57,493 nucleotides of DNA from Fictibacillus phosphorivorans (GCF_023715845.1 NZ_JAMBOR010000024.1:1-57493), one strand, 5' to 3'. Counted from the first letter of the stretch, positions 18,136 to 27,270 are shown. A program made the numbers and translations. Notes: a model not told the origin generated them from the letters alone.

Positions 18136-19647
18136 TTAATTACTCGGAAAAGCAAACGACATCGCATTTTCCTCGCTCGGATGGATCCAGCGTTCTGATA
18201 CTACTTTTGTTTTGGTGAAGAAACGTGCTTGGTCAGGTCCAAACATGTGTCCTTCTCCAAACCGTGAACCCTTAAATCCAGCAAAATTATGAAAGCCTAC
18301 TGGAATAGGAATCGGGACATTTACACCAACCATTCCTACATCAATTTCCGAAGTTAACTTTCTGGCAGCCAGTCCGTCATTCGTAAAAATCGTGACCCCA
18401 TTTCCTAATTCATGTTCATTGATTAACTGTATCGCTTCTTCTAAAGAATCGGTACGCACAATATTACGAACAGGTCCAAATACTTCTTCTTCGTAAATTT
18501 CCATGCCCGGTTTAACGTGGTCAAGCAAGGTTGGTGCTAAGAAGAAGCCTTTAGTGTTAGTTGTGATGTCTTGGTTGCGACCATCACAAACGAGTGTAGC
18601 GCCTTCTTCAACACTGCGATCAATCGCTTTTAAGATGTTCTTTTTCGCTTGTTGAGAAATAACAGGACCGTAATCAGGGTTCTCTGTGTGAGGACCTACT
18701 TTTAGGTTATCGATCTTTTCTTTTAAGATCGTTACTAAGCGATCAGCCGTTTCCTGTCCTACAGGCATAAGCGTTGAGATAGCCATGCAACGTTGGGAAG
18801 CTGCACCATAACCGGCACTGATAAAAGCATGGGCTACCTGTTCTAGGTCAGCGTCGGGCATGACGACCATATTATTTTTACCTCCACCTAAGGCAACGAC
18901 TCGTTTTCCATATTTGGCGCCTGTTTCATAGATATAACGAGCAACCGGAGTGGATCCTACAAAAGAAACAGCTTGGACGGCTGGATTCTCCAAGAGTTCA
19001 TCTACAGCTACTTTATCTCCGTTAACGACTGTCCAAATACCATCAGGCAAACCAGCTTCTATCCATAGTTCACTGATATATAAAGAAGTCATCGGTACGC
19101 GTTCAGAGGCTTTGAGAATTACAGCATTACCTACTGCAACAGCCATACTCGTTTGAGCTAATGGAACCATCAATGGAAAGTTGAATGGTGAAATGGCGGT
19201 TACGACTCCTAGCGGGTATTTTGCGGAATAAGCATTTATTTGCCCGCCTACATTCACTGAATATTCGCCTTTCATGAGATGAGGCGCATTAATAGCTAGA
19301 TCAACAGATTCCAATCCACGTGTTATCTCACCAAGGGCATCTTCTTCTGTTTTTCCACTTTCTGTACAGATTAATTCGATGATCTTATCTTTATTTTTCA
19401 CTAGCAAGCCTCGGAAATTTATTACGACTTCGGCTCTTTTGGCTACCGTTAAATTTCGCCAAGCTGGGAAAGCGGCTTTCGCGTGATTTACAGCCTCTTT
19501 AACTTCTTCTTTAGAAGCTAGTGGCACTTTAGCAATGACCTCACCAGTTGCCGGATTGAAAACTTCTGAAAACCTTCCGCTTTTGCCATTGATCCGTTTT
19601 CCACCAATAAAATGTGTAAGTTCTTTTACTTCAGTTAAATTTGTCAT
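18136..19647 (-). CDS. CoA-acylating (methyl)malonate-semialdehyde dehydrogenase
   Basis: A 503-residue aldehyde dehydrogenase of the MmsA/IolA branch. The N-terminus THFIGGKRINGKSG, SPFNFPLMVP at 153-162, GSTPVARYIYETGA and catalytic Cys287 in RCMAIS are the branch's marks; B. subtilis IolA uses Cys at the same number. Such enzymes oxidise malonate or methylmalonate semialdehyde to acetyl- or propionyl-CoA with CO2 release. Beside an aminotransferase and a carbamoyl amidohydrolase, the malonate-semialdehyde (beta-alanine) role is most likely. AGGAG precedes the ATG, 42 bases after the aminotransferase stop. Confidence 0.88.
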   Translation of the reverse strand: MTNLTEVKELTHFIGGKRINGKSGRFSEVFNPATGEVIAKVPLASKEEVKEAVNHAKAAFPAWRNLTVAKRAEVVINFRGLLVKNKDKIIELICTESGKTEEDALGEITRGLESVDLAINAPHLMKGEYSVNVGGQINAYSAKYPLGVVTAISPFNFPLMVPLAQTSMAVAVGNAVILKASERVPMTSLYISELWIEAGLPDGIWTVVNGDKVAVDELLENPAVQAVSFVGSTPVARYIYETGAKYGKRVVALGGGKNNMVVMPDADLEQVAHAFISAGYGAASQRCMAISTLMPVGQETADRLVTILKEKIDNLKVGPHTENPDYGPVISQQAKKNILKAIDRSVEEGATLVCDGRNQDITTNTKGFFLAPTLLDHVKPGMEIYEEEVFGPVRNIVRTDSLEEAIQLINEHELGNGVTIFTNDGLAARKLTSEIDVGMVGVNVPIPIPVGFHNFAGFKGSRFGEGHMFGPDQARFFTKTKVVSERWIHPSEENAMSFAFPSN

Positions 19648-19689
19648 TCCTTTATTCTCCTCTCAGGCATTTGCAAATTGAATATAGAT

Positions 19690-21051
19690 TTATAAGGTTT
19701 CAATGGCTTTTATTAAACGAGTAAGAATAAAATCTTTTTCTTCTAAAGTAATATTTAAAGGTGGTGATAAGGTTAGGACATTATTATAGCCTGCTACAGT
19801 CACTCCATTTTTTCCGATAATTAATCGTTGGTTCTTACATTCGGCAATCACTTGATTGACTTTATCTACAGGTAGTGGCTCTTTCGTTTCTCTGTCTTTT
19901 ACTAATTCGACCCCTATCAACAATCCTTTTCCACGAATATCCCCTACAAAAGGATGATGACCAATCTTTTCTTTTAGTTCATTGATCATGATGGATCCCA
20001 TCTTAGTAGATTGTTCAAATAAGTCCTCACGTTCCATGATTTCAAGGTTTTTCAGAGCGACGGCACATGCTGCTGGAGAACCTCCGAATGTATTGATATG
20101 GCGGAAGAAATCATAGGATCCGTTTTTCATAAACTCTTCATAAATTTCTCTTTTAACGGCTGTTGCTGAAAGAGGCATATATGCACTTGTAAGCCCCTTA
20201 GCCATCGTCACAATGTCAGGCTGTACGCCATAATGTTGATGTCCGAAGGCTTTTCCTGTACGTCCGAAACCACAAATAACTTCATCCACGATTAGGAGAG
20301 CACCATGTTTCTCGCAAACCTCTTTAACGCCTTTCAAATATTGATCGGAAGGCATAATCACGCCACCACCTGTGATGATAGGTTCTAAAATCATCGCGGC
20401 GATCGTTTCTGAGTGTTCCCAAGTCATCACTTCATCTACTGCCTGAACAGAAGGGAGGTCACTCGGCCTCATAAATTCATCTTCATTGTATCGATACTGA
20501 TCTGGGGCTTTCACATGAATAAAGCCTGGTGCCAGTGGCTCGTACTTATATTTTCGCTCTGCTTGTCCTGTTGCCGCTAATGCACCCATCGTATTGCCAT
20601 GATAGGCACGGTAACGAGAAACAATTTTATAGCGGCTTCCTTCATTTTTTTGCTGGAAATACTGTCTAGCCATTTTAAACGCTGTTTCATTTGCCTCTGA
20701 ACCACTGTTAGAGAAAAAGACAACATAATCTCCACCTAACAGTTCACTGATCTTTTCCGCAAGTAAGATGGCTGAAGGATGACTGTTTGTTAAGGGTGTA
20801 TAATTATTTTCTAAAAGCTGATCATAAGCTGCTTTAGCAATTTCTTCTCTTCCATAACCTACATTAACGCACCATAACCCAGACATGGCATCCAAATAAC
20901 GAACACCTTCTACATCCGTTAACCAAGCTCCCTCTGCCTTTTGAACAATCATAGTAGATTGAGGATTATAGGGTTTCATGGCATGCCACAGATGTTTTTC
21001 ATCAGTCTTAGCTAAATTTACTTTCGTTTCAGCAATATGAACGTCTCCCAT
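19690..21051 (-). CDS. Class III omega-aminotransferase (beta-alanine:pyruvate type)
   Basis: A 453-residue PLP enzyme. HLWHAMKPYNPQ near the start, SNSGSEANE, YHGNTMGA, IVDEVICGFGRTG and PDIVTMAKGLTSAYMPL with PLP lysine Lys285 identify a class III (subgroup II) aminotransferase like the beta-alanine or taurine:pyruvate enzymes. With the neighbouring dehydrogenase it would turn beta-alanine into malonate semialdehyde. ATG 21051 (GGGGTG six bases upstream) is preferred to GTG 21060. Substrate assignment rests on context. Confidence 0.86.
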   Translation of the reverse strand: MGDVHIAETKVNLAKTDEKHLWHAMKPYNPQSTMIVQKAEGAWLTDVEGVRYLDAMSGLWCVNVGYGREEIAKAAYDQLLENNYTPLTNSHPSAILLAEKISELLGGDYVVFFSNSGSEANETAFKMARQYFQQKNEGSRYKIVSRYRAYHGNTMGALAATGQAERKYKYEPLAPGFIHVKAPDQYRYNEDEFMRPSDLPSVQAVDEVMTWEHSETIAAMILEPIITGGGVIMPSDQYLKGVKEVCEKHGALLIVDEVICGFGRTGKAFGHQHYGVQPDIVTMAKGLTSAYMPLSATAVKREIYEEFMKNGSYDFFRHINTFGGSPAACAVALKNLEIMEREDLFEQSTKMGSIMINELKEKIGHHPFVGDIRGKGLLIGVELVKDRETKEPLPVDKVNQVIAECKNQRLIIGKNGVTVAGYNNVLTLSPPLNITLEEKDFILTRLIKAIETL

Positions 21052-21219
21052 TGGACTCACCCCATTAGAAATTTATCTTCTTTCCATTCATTGTGAAGAA
21101 GTTCAAAGAGGTAATCATCAGACAAAATGTAAAATGTTTATTTGTAACCGTTTCACATAGTGACGCCTTTTGTAGGAAATAACGAAAAATTCAAAAAAAT
21201 CCATTCAAAAAAATATTCG

Positions 21220-22815
21220 TTAGGTTATGGAAAGCTCCTCTGAATCGATAAAAGGGTAATCATATTCATATTGAGTAGCAAGCAACATCAATTCAACGGC
21301 AAGACGTTTAGGTGGAAGCATATAGTCATTTCCAATTAAATCCTCAATTTTAGAGAGACGATGATACAAGGTCTGCCGAACGATAAAGAGCTTTTTTGCT
21401 GTTTCTTTCTTTAAACAATTACATTGGAGATAGACTTGTAGGGTTGTTATCAAATTACCATTGTTTTTAGCATCGTATTCATAAAGCGGTTTTAAATAGT
21501 TCTTTGCTAAATCCATTAGTGCTTTTTTTCGTTGCATGTGAAGAACGAGATGATGAATATATAAATCCTCATAAAAATAAGAGAGTTGTGGAGAGTTACT
21601 GCGGACTAATAAAGTATCTTGAGCCGTTTCATAACTTTGATGGACGAGTTTATAATCAGTGGTCACTTGTCCGACAGCCGTAGTAACATGCAGATCCATG
21701 TAATTATTGCTCTTTCTAAAACTTCTAATCTTTTCAATGCAGTCGATGATACGGTGTTTGACATCTTGTCCATAAAGATCAGCCAGTACATACACCAGTT
21801 TTTGCTTTTCTTCAAGCAAGAACACAACGAATCCATTTTGTTCAAATATGCCGCGTGTATATAATTTATAGTAGTTTAAATCAAAATCAATTTTTGAAGA
21901 TTTAAGTTTATCGATTAAAACGAAGTAAGAGCTATTTAACAGATTAGTAAACCGTTGTTCTTGTAAGAAGTTTGTTAATACGGTGTGATCAATGGTTCCG
22001 TCTAGCCAAGATTCTACTATGGCACGGTAATGAACGTTTTGTTTTTCTTCGATGTATAGATTACGTAATAAGTATTGAGATAAGGCAGTCACTGTTCGGT
22101 CCAATACCAGCAATTCAAACTCATTGATCGTACCTTTCTCTGTAAAAATACATACTTCTCCGTAACGTTCCTCAAGTATGTTTACTTCACACTTTGAAAA
22201 AAACATCGACCCTTCATTTTTTTCGTATTTCTTATTCAAATCCTTATAGATGTGCTGTTTTTCCTGGGGGATAAATAGAGGCTGTTGACCCTTCATGAAA
22301 AAGGCAACGTTAACGTTTAAATACTTATTTAGTCTCATTAATATATGTTCATAATGAGTTACCTTTAAGGTAAGCTTATTGATTTCTTGAGAGTAGTTCT
22401 CTAATCGTTTAATCATCTCGTACTGTTGGTTTATCAAGATACTATGAATCTCTTGCGTAATCTCAATAAAAGGTACGATTTCATGAAAAGCGAGGATGGG
22501 GAACTGATGTTGATCCGCATATTCGATTACTTTTTTAGGTACGGATCGAATGTGATCACCATATTCAATACATAAACCTGCTGCTTTCTTTTTTATTAAC
22601 TGCTTCACAAAGTCAAAAAAATCATCCTCTTGAATGAGTTGAATGCCTGTCGTTAATATCAGTTCGCTCCCTTTAATAAAAGTACTAATCTCTTTCGATT
22701 CCAGAATATGTACCCATTTAATGATGTTCATAACTCCATTAGATCCTGCAATCACTTCTGCTTTTCTAAAATGCCTTTTATCAAATAGGTCTTGAATACA
22801 AAGCGAGTAAGACAT
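21220..22815 (-). CDS. PucR/CdaR-family transcriptional regulator
   Basis: A 531-residue activator-type regulator. The N-terminal PucR domain spans roughly residues 5-125 (LCIQDLFDKRHFRKAEVIAG, later EYGDHIRSVPKKVIEYADQH). A central degenerate GGDEF-like region follows. The C-terminal PucR helix-turn-helix is near residues 465-510 (ETAKKLFIVRQTLYHRLSKI). Relatives control purine, hydantoin and amino-acid catabolism genes. GGAGG six bases before ATG 22815 sets the start. Lying between two divergent gene sets, it probably regulates both. Confidence 0.86.
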   Translation of the reverse strand: MSYSLCIQDLFDKRHFRKAEVIAGSNGVMNIIKWVHILESKEISTFIKGSELILTTGIQLIQEDDFFDFVKQLIKKKAAGLCIEYGDHIRSVPKKVIEYADQHQFPILAFHEIVPFIEITQEIHSILINQQYEMIKRLENYSQEINKLTLKVTHYEHILMRLNKYLNVNVAFFMKGQQPLFIPQEKQHIYKDLNKKYEKNEGSMFFSKCEVNILEERYGEVCIFTEKGTINEFELLVLDRTVTALSQYLLRNLYIEEKQNVHYRAIVESWLDGTIDHTVLTNFLQEQRFTNLLNSSYFVLIDKLKSSKIDFDLNYYKLYTRGIFEQNGFVVFLLEEKQKLVYVLADLYGQDVKHRIIDCIEKIRSFRKSNNYMDLHVTTAVGQVTTDYKLVHQSYETAQDTLLVRSNSPQLSYFYEDLYIHHLVLHMQRKKALMDLAKNYLKPLYEYDAKNNGNLITTLQVYLQCNCLKKETAKKLFIVRQTLYHRLSKIEDLIGNDYMLPPKRLAVELMLLATQYEYDYPFIDSEELSIT

Positions 22816-22859
22816 ATGTACCCTCCTAGAAAACAATAGAATTATGAATGTTTATACAC

Positions 22860-22945
22860 AAAAATATAACATAATGTAAAACGGAGCCGTGAACTTCTTT
22901 ACATTTTGTTCATATCGGGAGGTTAAATGGCTATGTTATATTTTT
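22860..22945. promoter_or_regulatory. Divergent control region with 14-base inverted repeats
   Basis: AAAAATATAACATA (22860-22873) and TATGTTATATTTTT (22932-22945) are exact inverted repeats 58 bases apart. Inside them AATGTAAA (22873-22880) and TTTACATT (22898-22905) form a second inverted pair. TTTACATTTTGT (22898-22909) recurs on the minus strand at 21122-21133, upstream of the aminotransferase gene. These are candidate binding sites for the adjacent PucR-type regulator; that is an inference. Confidence 0.5.
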
Positions 22946-23103
22946 TTATATTCATAGATTTGTGTTAAGAAGGAGCTGATGTCTTCAAGCAAAAAAGTGA
23001 ATCTCCTGGTTAAGTAAATTTATTTTAGTAGAACAGAAAACTAGCATTTATACATACCTAGTCATTTCATAGAGTAATAACCAACTAAATCTAGGAATGG
23101 AGT

Positions 23104-23316
23104 GTGAAGCAAGTGAGAAAGTATGCACAACTGTTATTATTGATCCCTTTTATTGGACTGTGTGTTCTTCTGCCGTTAGCTAATCGTATCGAACCCTATA
23201 TTTTAGGAATGCCATTCTTACTTTTTTGGGTGGTACTATGGATGATCCTATCATCCGTTACTCTATTAATCGTATATAAACTAGACCCTGAGAATGAGGG
23301 GAGTGAAGTAGAATGA
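23104..23316 (+). CDS. DUF3311 small membrane protein
   Basis: A 70-residue protein with two hydrophobic segments (about 8-26 and 34-58) and an acidic end. It overlaps the symporter gene by four bases (ATGA). Short DUF3311 proteins of this kind are usually encoded directly before sodium:solute symporters and are probably accessory subunits. GTG 23104 follows AGGAATGGAG; a second GTG at 23113 is possible. Confidence 0.8.
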   Translation: MKQVRKYAQLLLLIPFIGLCVLLPLANRIEPYILGMPFLLFWVVLWMILSSVTLLIVYKLDPENEGSEVE

Positions 23317-24797
23317 ACGCTGCCTTACTGATTATCTTCATCGTTGCTGCTATCGCTTTATACTTAGGGATTCGTGCGACTCGCGGAAAAGATATGAACG
23401 TAAATGAGTTTGCTGTTGGTAATAAGGGGTTTGGAACCTTGTTCGTATTTTTACTCATTGCGGGTGAGGTTTACACAACGTTTACCTTCTTAGGAGGGAG
23501 CGGGTGGGCGTATTCCAATGGTTCAGCGGCTTACTATGTTCCAGCCTATATTTGTTTGGCTTATGTACTTTCTTATTGGATCATTCCAAAGATATGGCGT
23601 TTCGCTAAAAAGCACGATGTCATTTCACAGCCTCAATATTTTTTGAAATCCTATGACAGTAAAGCATTAGGACTTGTTGTAGCGTTCATTGGATTAATTG
23701 CTTTAGTTCCCTATATTGTCATTCAGTTAAAGGGATTAGGAATCATTGTATCTGAAGCTTCCTATGGAGCGATTTCGCCATTGATGGCTTCTACGATTGG
23801 TGCAGCGATCGTTACCATTTATGTTACGATCTCAGGTATCCATGGATCGGCTTGGAATGCAGTTTTAAAAGATATCATGATCTTATTTGTTATCGTATTC
23901 TTAGGTACTTATATTCCTTATCATTATTTTGGCGGGATCCCCCAGTTGTTCGAAGCCGTTCAATCCGTTAAACCAGAAGCGTTAACATTTGCATCTGAAG
24001 GATATAGTATTCCATGGTTTGTTTCAACGATTATATTAAACGCATTTGGATTCTATTTATTGCCACAATCGTTTACCGTCGTAATATCAGCTAAAAGTGA
24101 ACGTGCATTAAAGAAAAATGCCATTACTTTGCCGTTATACACCATTTTAATCTTATTTGCTTTCTTTATTGGATTTGCGGCGATCATTCAAGTACCCGGT
24201 TTACAAGGAGCTGAAGGTGACCTTTCGCTATTGCGAATTACGATGCAAACATTTGACCCTTGGTTTGTAGGTATCGTTGGCGGAGCGGGACTATTAACAG
24301 CGTTAGTACCGGTATCAGTGATGGTTATGTCAGGTGCCGTTGGTTTAATGACAGGCTTTTATAAGTTGATCAAGCCGGAGTCAAGTGATCGTCAGCAACT
24401 CGTCGTATCGAAAGTATTTGTATTACTAATTATCTTAATTGCTTATGCGTTCACGATAACTGGAGGAAATGCACTAGCAATCTTAAATATCATGTCCTAT
24501 GGGTTGATCACTCAATTAGTTCCGGCCCTGATTTTTAGCTTCTTTAGTACTAAGTTAATGAATAAGTACGGTGCTATTGCCGGCATTTTAACAGGGGTAT
24601 CCATTGTACTATTCAACGCGATTACTTCGTTTAAACTAGTAAATGTGTTCCCGAATATTCCAAGTGCGATCAATGATATTAATATTGGTTTTGTAGCGAT
24701 TGGTATTAATATTTTAATAGGATTGACTGTAAGTTTCGTAACGAAGAACTTAATCCTAAATGAAAATTCACAAGTTGCAGAAAAAATAGCCCAATAA
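23313..24797 (+). CDS. Sodium:solute symporter family transporter
   Basis: A 494-residue SSS-family importer with about 13 hydrophobic segments. NEFAVGNKGFGT near residue 31 and GEVYTTFTFLGGSGWAY in the second helix region match PanF/YhjB-type members. It probably brings in the substrate of the downstream amidohydrolase using the sodium gradient. Coupled to the DUF3311 gene by overlap and 20 bases before the amidohydrolase. The substrate is inferred only. Confidence 0.88.
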   Translation: MNAALLIIFIVAAIALYLGIRATRGKDMNVNEFAVGNKGFGTLFVFLLIAGEVYTTFTFLGGSGWAYSNGSAAYYVPAYICLAYVLSYWIIPKIWRFAKKHDVISQPQYFLKSYDSKALGLVVAFIGLIALVPYIVIQLKGLGIIVSEASYGAISPLMASTIGAAIVTIYVTISGIHGSAWNAVLKDIMILFVIVFLGTYIPYHYFGGIPQLFEAVQSVKPEALTFASEGYSIPWFVSTIILNAFGFYLLPQSFTVVISAKSERALKKNAITLPLYTILILFAFFIGFAAIIQVPGLQGAEGDLSLLRITMQTFDPWFVGIVGGAGLLTALVPVSVMVMSGAVGLMTGFYKLIKPESSDRQQLVVSKVFVLLIILIAYAFTITGGNALAILNIMSYGLITQLVPALIFSFFSTKLMNKYGAIAGILTGVSIVLFNAITSFKLVNVFPNIPSAINDINIGFVAIGINILIGLTVSFVTKNLILNENSQVAEKIAQ

Positions 24798-24817
24798 TTG
24801 AAGGAGGTCCTCCTACT

Positions 24818-26044
24818 ATGGTGAAGTGTAATTCAAATCGTCTGCAGAAATTTATTGAGTTATTTAGTGAGTTTGGTAAAACAGAAAACAACGGAGTCAC
24901 TAGACTATCGTTATCTGCCGAAGATATTGCTGCACGGAGCAAATTCCAAGAGTTATGTGAAGAAATAGGAATGACAGTCACTTATGATGATATGGCTAAC
25001 ATGTATGCGACCATGCCAGGGAAACGTAACGTGCCACCGATCGTCATTGGCTCGCATTTAGATTCTGTTGTTAAGGGCGGACGGTTTGATGGTGTACTGG
25101 GTGTATTAACGGCTTTAGAGGCGGTTTATGCTTTGAAAGATGCAAACATGGAATTAGATTATCCGATTACCATTGTTAATTTTACGAACGAAGAAGGAGC
25201 ACGGTTTGAGCCCTCACTCATGTCATCCGGTGTTTTATCAGGTAAATTTGATAAAATAAAAATGTTAGCCTCTACCGATAAGAATGGGATCACTTTTGCC
25301 CAAGCTTTAAAGGAAAGCGGTTTTGAAGGTCCAGAAGAAAATCGATTAAAAGAAGCTAGTGCCTATATTGAATTGCATATCGAACAGGGGCCCGTGCTCG
25401 AAAGTGAAAAATTAGATATTGGCGTCGTAGAAGGTGTGCTAGGAATGGTATGCTATGAAATTTCTATTCATGGTGAATCAAACCATGCTGGTACAACTCC
25501 GATTAATATGCGAAAAGATCCGATGTTCACTGCAGCGAATGTGATTACCGAAATGCAAAGAAAACTGCAGAGTTTGGATTCGAAGCTGGTATATACAATT
25601 GGACGTATGAATGCCTATCCAAACATCCATACAGTCATTCCGTCAGAAGTTACCTTTACGTTAGAAGCACGGCACCAAGATCAAGAAGTGATGAAAGAAG
25701 TAGCAGAAATGGTAGTGGGATTACCAAAGAATCTAAGTGGTTGTTTCATAGAATCAACCCGATTATGGGATCGAGATACAGTTGATTTTGATGAAGAAGT
25801 TATCCATGCAGTAGAAACAGCATGTAAGGATTTAGGTTATAAGGGAAATAGAATGTATAGCGGTGCTGGGCATGATGCTCAATTTATCGCTTCCTATATA
25901 CCGTCAGCGATGATTTTTGTACCTAGCGTAAAAGGATACAGCCATCGTGAAGACGAGTTAACTTCTTATGAGGACTGTGTAAAAGGAGCGAATGTTCTAC
26001 TAAACGCCGTTCTAAAATTGTGCAGGGAAAAAGTAAATCTATAA
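24818..26044 (+). CDS. M20-type N-carbamoyl amidohydrolase (beta-ureidopropionase/hydantoinase C group)
   Basis: A 408-residue zinc amidohydrolase of the HyuC/AllC/beta-ureidopropionase group. Di-metal ligands are visible: His80 and the HLD motif (GSHLDSV), Asp91 in GRFDGVLGV, Glu125-Glu126 in NEEGARF, His187 in ELHIEQGP, and GAGHDAQ near the C-terminus. The dimer-domain motif NHAGTTPI is present. It removes the carbamoyl group from N-carbamoyl amino acids; with the divergent beta-alanine genes, N-carbamoyl-beta-alanine is the best guess. GGAGG precedes the ATG. Last gene of its operon. Confidence 0.87.
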   Translation: MVKCNSNRLQKFIELFSEFGKTENNGVTRLSLSAEDIAARSKFQELCEEIGMTVTYDDMANMYATMPGKRNVPPIVIGSHLDSVVKGGRFDGVLGVLTALEAVYALKDANMELDYPITIVNFTNEEGARFEPSLMSSGVLSGKFDKIKMLASTDKNGITFAQALKESGFEGPEENRLKEASAYIELHIEQGPVLESEKLDIGVVEGVLGMVCYEISIHGESNHAGTTPINMRKDPMFTAANVITEMQRKLQSLDSKLVYTIGRMNAYPNIHTVIPSEVTFTLEARHQDQEVMKEVAEMVVGLPKNLSGCFIESTRLWDRDTVDFDEEVIHAVETACKDLGYKGNRMYSGAGHDAQFIASYIPSAMIFVPSVKGYSHREDELTSYEDCVKGANVLLNAVLKLCREKVNL

Positions 26045-26076
26045 CTTTACGATTCAGAAAATGGGTTTCGGCCTTT

Positions 26077-26110
26077 AGGACTACTTTCTAAGGAGGAGGT
26101 AGTCTTTTTT
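26077..26110 (+). terminator. Terminator of the symporter-amidohydrolase operon
   Basis: GACTAC (26079-26084) pairs with GTAGTC (26099-26104), followed by TTTTTT. Confidence 0.75.
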
Positions 26111-26124
26111 ATTTTCTTAACTGT

Positions 26125-26142
26125 ACCGATAAAAAACCGATA
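26125..26142. repeat. Direct ACCGATA repeats upstream of the MerR-like gene
   Basis: ACCGATA at 26125-26131 and 26136-26142, spaced by one helical turn. They match the half-site of the TATCGS-N3-SCGATA palindromes in and after the gene. Another GCGATA half-site occurs near 26239. Confidence 0.5.
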
Positions 26143-26290
26143 TAAACGTATCACTAATTCCAGTTTCATAGACGAATTACTAAAATTACCTTCGAACCTT
26201 ATAAAGAGTAAGTCCATCTATTATTTATCATTTGCAAAGCGATACATCGTAGTAATATATAGTTAGGATTACAAAAAAAGGAGGTCCGAT

Positions 26291-27001
26291 ATGAGACGTG
26301 ATATACAGCCGAATGAACGGGCATTCTCTTCTAAAGAAGTTGCAGAAGAAGTAGGGATTGCCACTCCAACTGTTCGAAAGTATGGACAAATCTTAGAGCG
26401 GAACGGTTATGAGTTCTTAAAAGATGGTGACAGGCGAATTTTTGTTCAGTCCGATATTGAAGCGCTTATATCGCTGCGCGATACACCTAAACCGTTAGAC
26501 GATACGGCAAAAGATCTGGTGCAGCAGCAAAAGGAACGATTAGAAGAACCGAACACAACAGACGTAGCGATACCCGATATATCCGGAAATTTGCCCCAAG
26601 ACCCCAATCAGATCAAAGAAGTCTTAATGATGTTAGCTAACGAATTAGCAGCGGCACGCGAAATGAACGTTCAACTGACTAACGATATGTCACAGCTAAA
26701 GGTATCTGTGGCCAGACTTCAACAAGATCATCATGTAATTGGCTCTGCTGTTGGAAATGCCGCACAAAAAACGAATGCTAAAATAGAAAAGTTAACGGAA
26801 CAACAGAAGAACCATTACGAAGAACTGCTGAAGCAAGAGAAAGAAAAAAGCGAAATGCTGCAACAAGAGCTACAAAAGATTCGAGAAGAGCAGACAAGAG
26901 AGTGGCGTTTGCAAAATGATTTTAATAAACGTTTAGAAGAAGCGATACAACAAAAATCAAAAAATAAAACAGGTGGATTCTTTTCATTCTTTAGAAAATA
27001 A
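26291..27001 (+). CDS. MerR-type helix-turn-helix coiled-coil protein (DUF3967-like)
   Basis: A 236-residue protein. An N-terminal MerR-like winged helix (residues about 12-60: SSKEVAEEVGIATPTVRKYGQILERNG, then DRRIFVQSDIEAL) is followed by a linker, a long coiled coil (about 105-220) and a short basic-aromatic tail GGFFSFFRK. That arrangement recalls DUF3967 proteins common on Bacillus plasmids and, loosely, the chromosome-anchoring protein RacA. The basic amphipathic tail might touch membrane. AGGAGG precedes the ATG. The gene contains one palindrome and is followed by two more of the same type. Confidence 0.75.
   Translation: MRRDIQPNERAFSSKEVAEEVGIATPTVRKYGQILERNGYEFLKDGDRRIFVQSDIEALISLRDTPKPLDDTAKDLVQQQKERLEEPNTTDVAIPDISGNLPQDPNQIKEVLMMLANELAAAREMNVQLTNDMSQLKVSVARLQQDHHVIGSAVGNAAQKTNAKIEKLTEQQKNHYEELLKQEKEKSEMLQQELQKIREEQTREWRLQNDFNKRLEEAIQQKSKNKTGGFFSFFRK
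26469..26483. promoter_or_regulatory. Palindrome TATCGC-tgc-GCGATA inside the MerR-like gene
   Basis: A perfect 6-3-6 inverted repeat within codons of the MerR-like gene, matching the two downstream palindromes in architecture. Confidence 0.5.
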
Positions 27002-27024
27002 AAAACGTAGCCTGAGTAAAGGCG

Positions 27025-27039
27025 TATCGCTGGGCGATA
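27025..27039. promoter_or_regulatory. Palindrome TATCGC-tgg-GCGATA
   Basis: A perfect 6-3-6 inverted repeat 24 bases after the MerR-like gene. Possible binding site of that protein. Confidence 0.55.
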
Positions 27040-27079
27040 TAAGTTACAATACAACTGGGTTAAACATAATTTACGTAGA

Positions 27080-27094
27080 TATCGGTACCCGATA
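27080..27094. promoter_or_regulatory. Palindrome TATCGG-tac-CCGATA
   Basis: The third 6-3-6 inverted repeat of the series, 55 bases after the previous one. The inner base pair differs (G/C swapped), showing tolerance at that position. Confidence 0.55.
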
Positions 27095-27228
27095 CATAGA
27101 AAACGGCGTTATTTAAAACATATGTCTCACCATTTCCCGAGAAATATCAACAATTTTTGAGGACCATTCGACAAAATCAGAGGCTTTCATGTGGTTAGCT
27201 TTTTATATACTTTCCTTTTCGCTGTAGA

Positions 27229-27270
27229 GGTTTCTAAGAGTAAAAACTCATAGGAGTCTCCTTTTTTTTT
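27229..27270 (+). terminator. Terminator before the catalase gene
   Basis: CTAAGAGT and ACTCATAG form a stem around AAAA with one internal mismatch, then GAGTCTCC and eight T. It probably ends the MerR-like transcript. Apart from palindromes, terminator and the SigB promoter, the gap 27002-27396 shows nothing. Confidence 0.6.

Noticed and set aside
17463-18167. Longer start for the ECF S component
   Set aside because: The extension would cross the terminator at 18083-18120; the internal ATG 17984 has a good ribosome binding site and the family N-terminus.
26291-27001. Calling the MerR-like protein RacA
   Set aside because: The domain order is similar, but the DNA sites and sequence do not match RacA as I remember it; DUF3967-like is safer.
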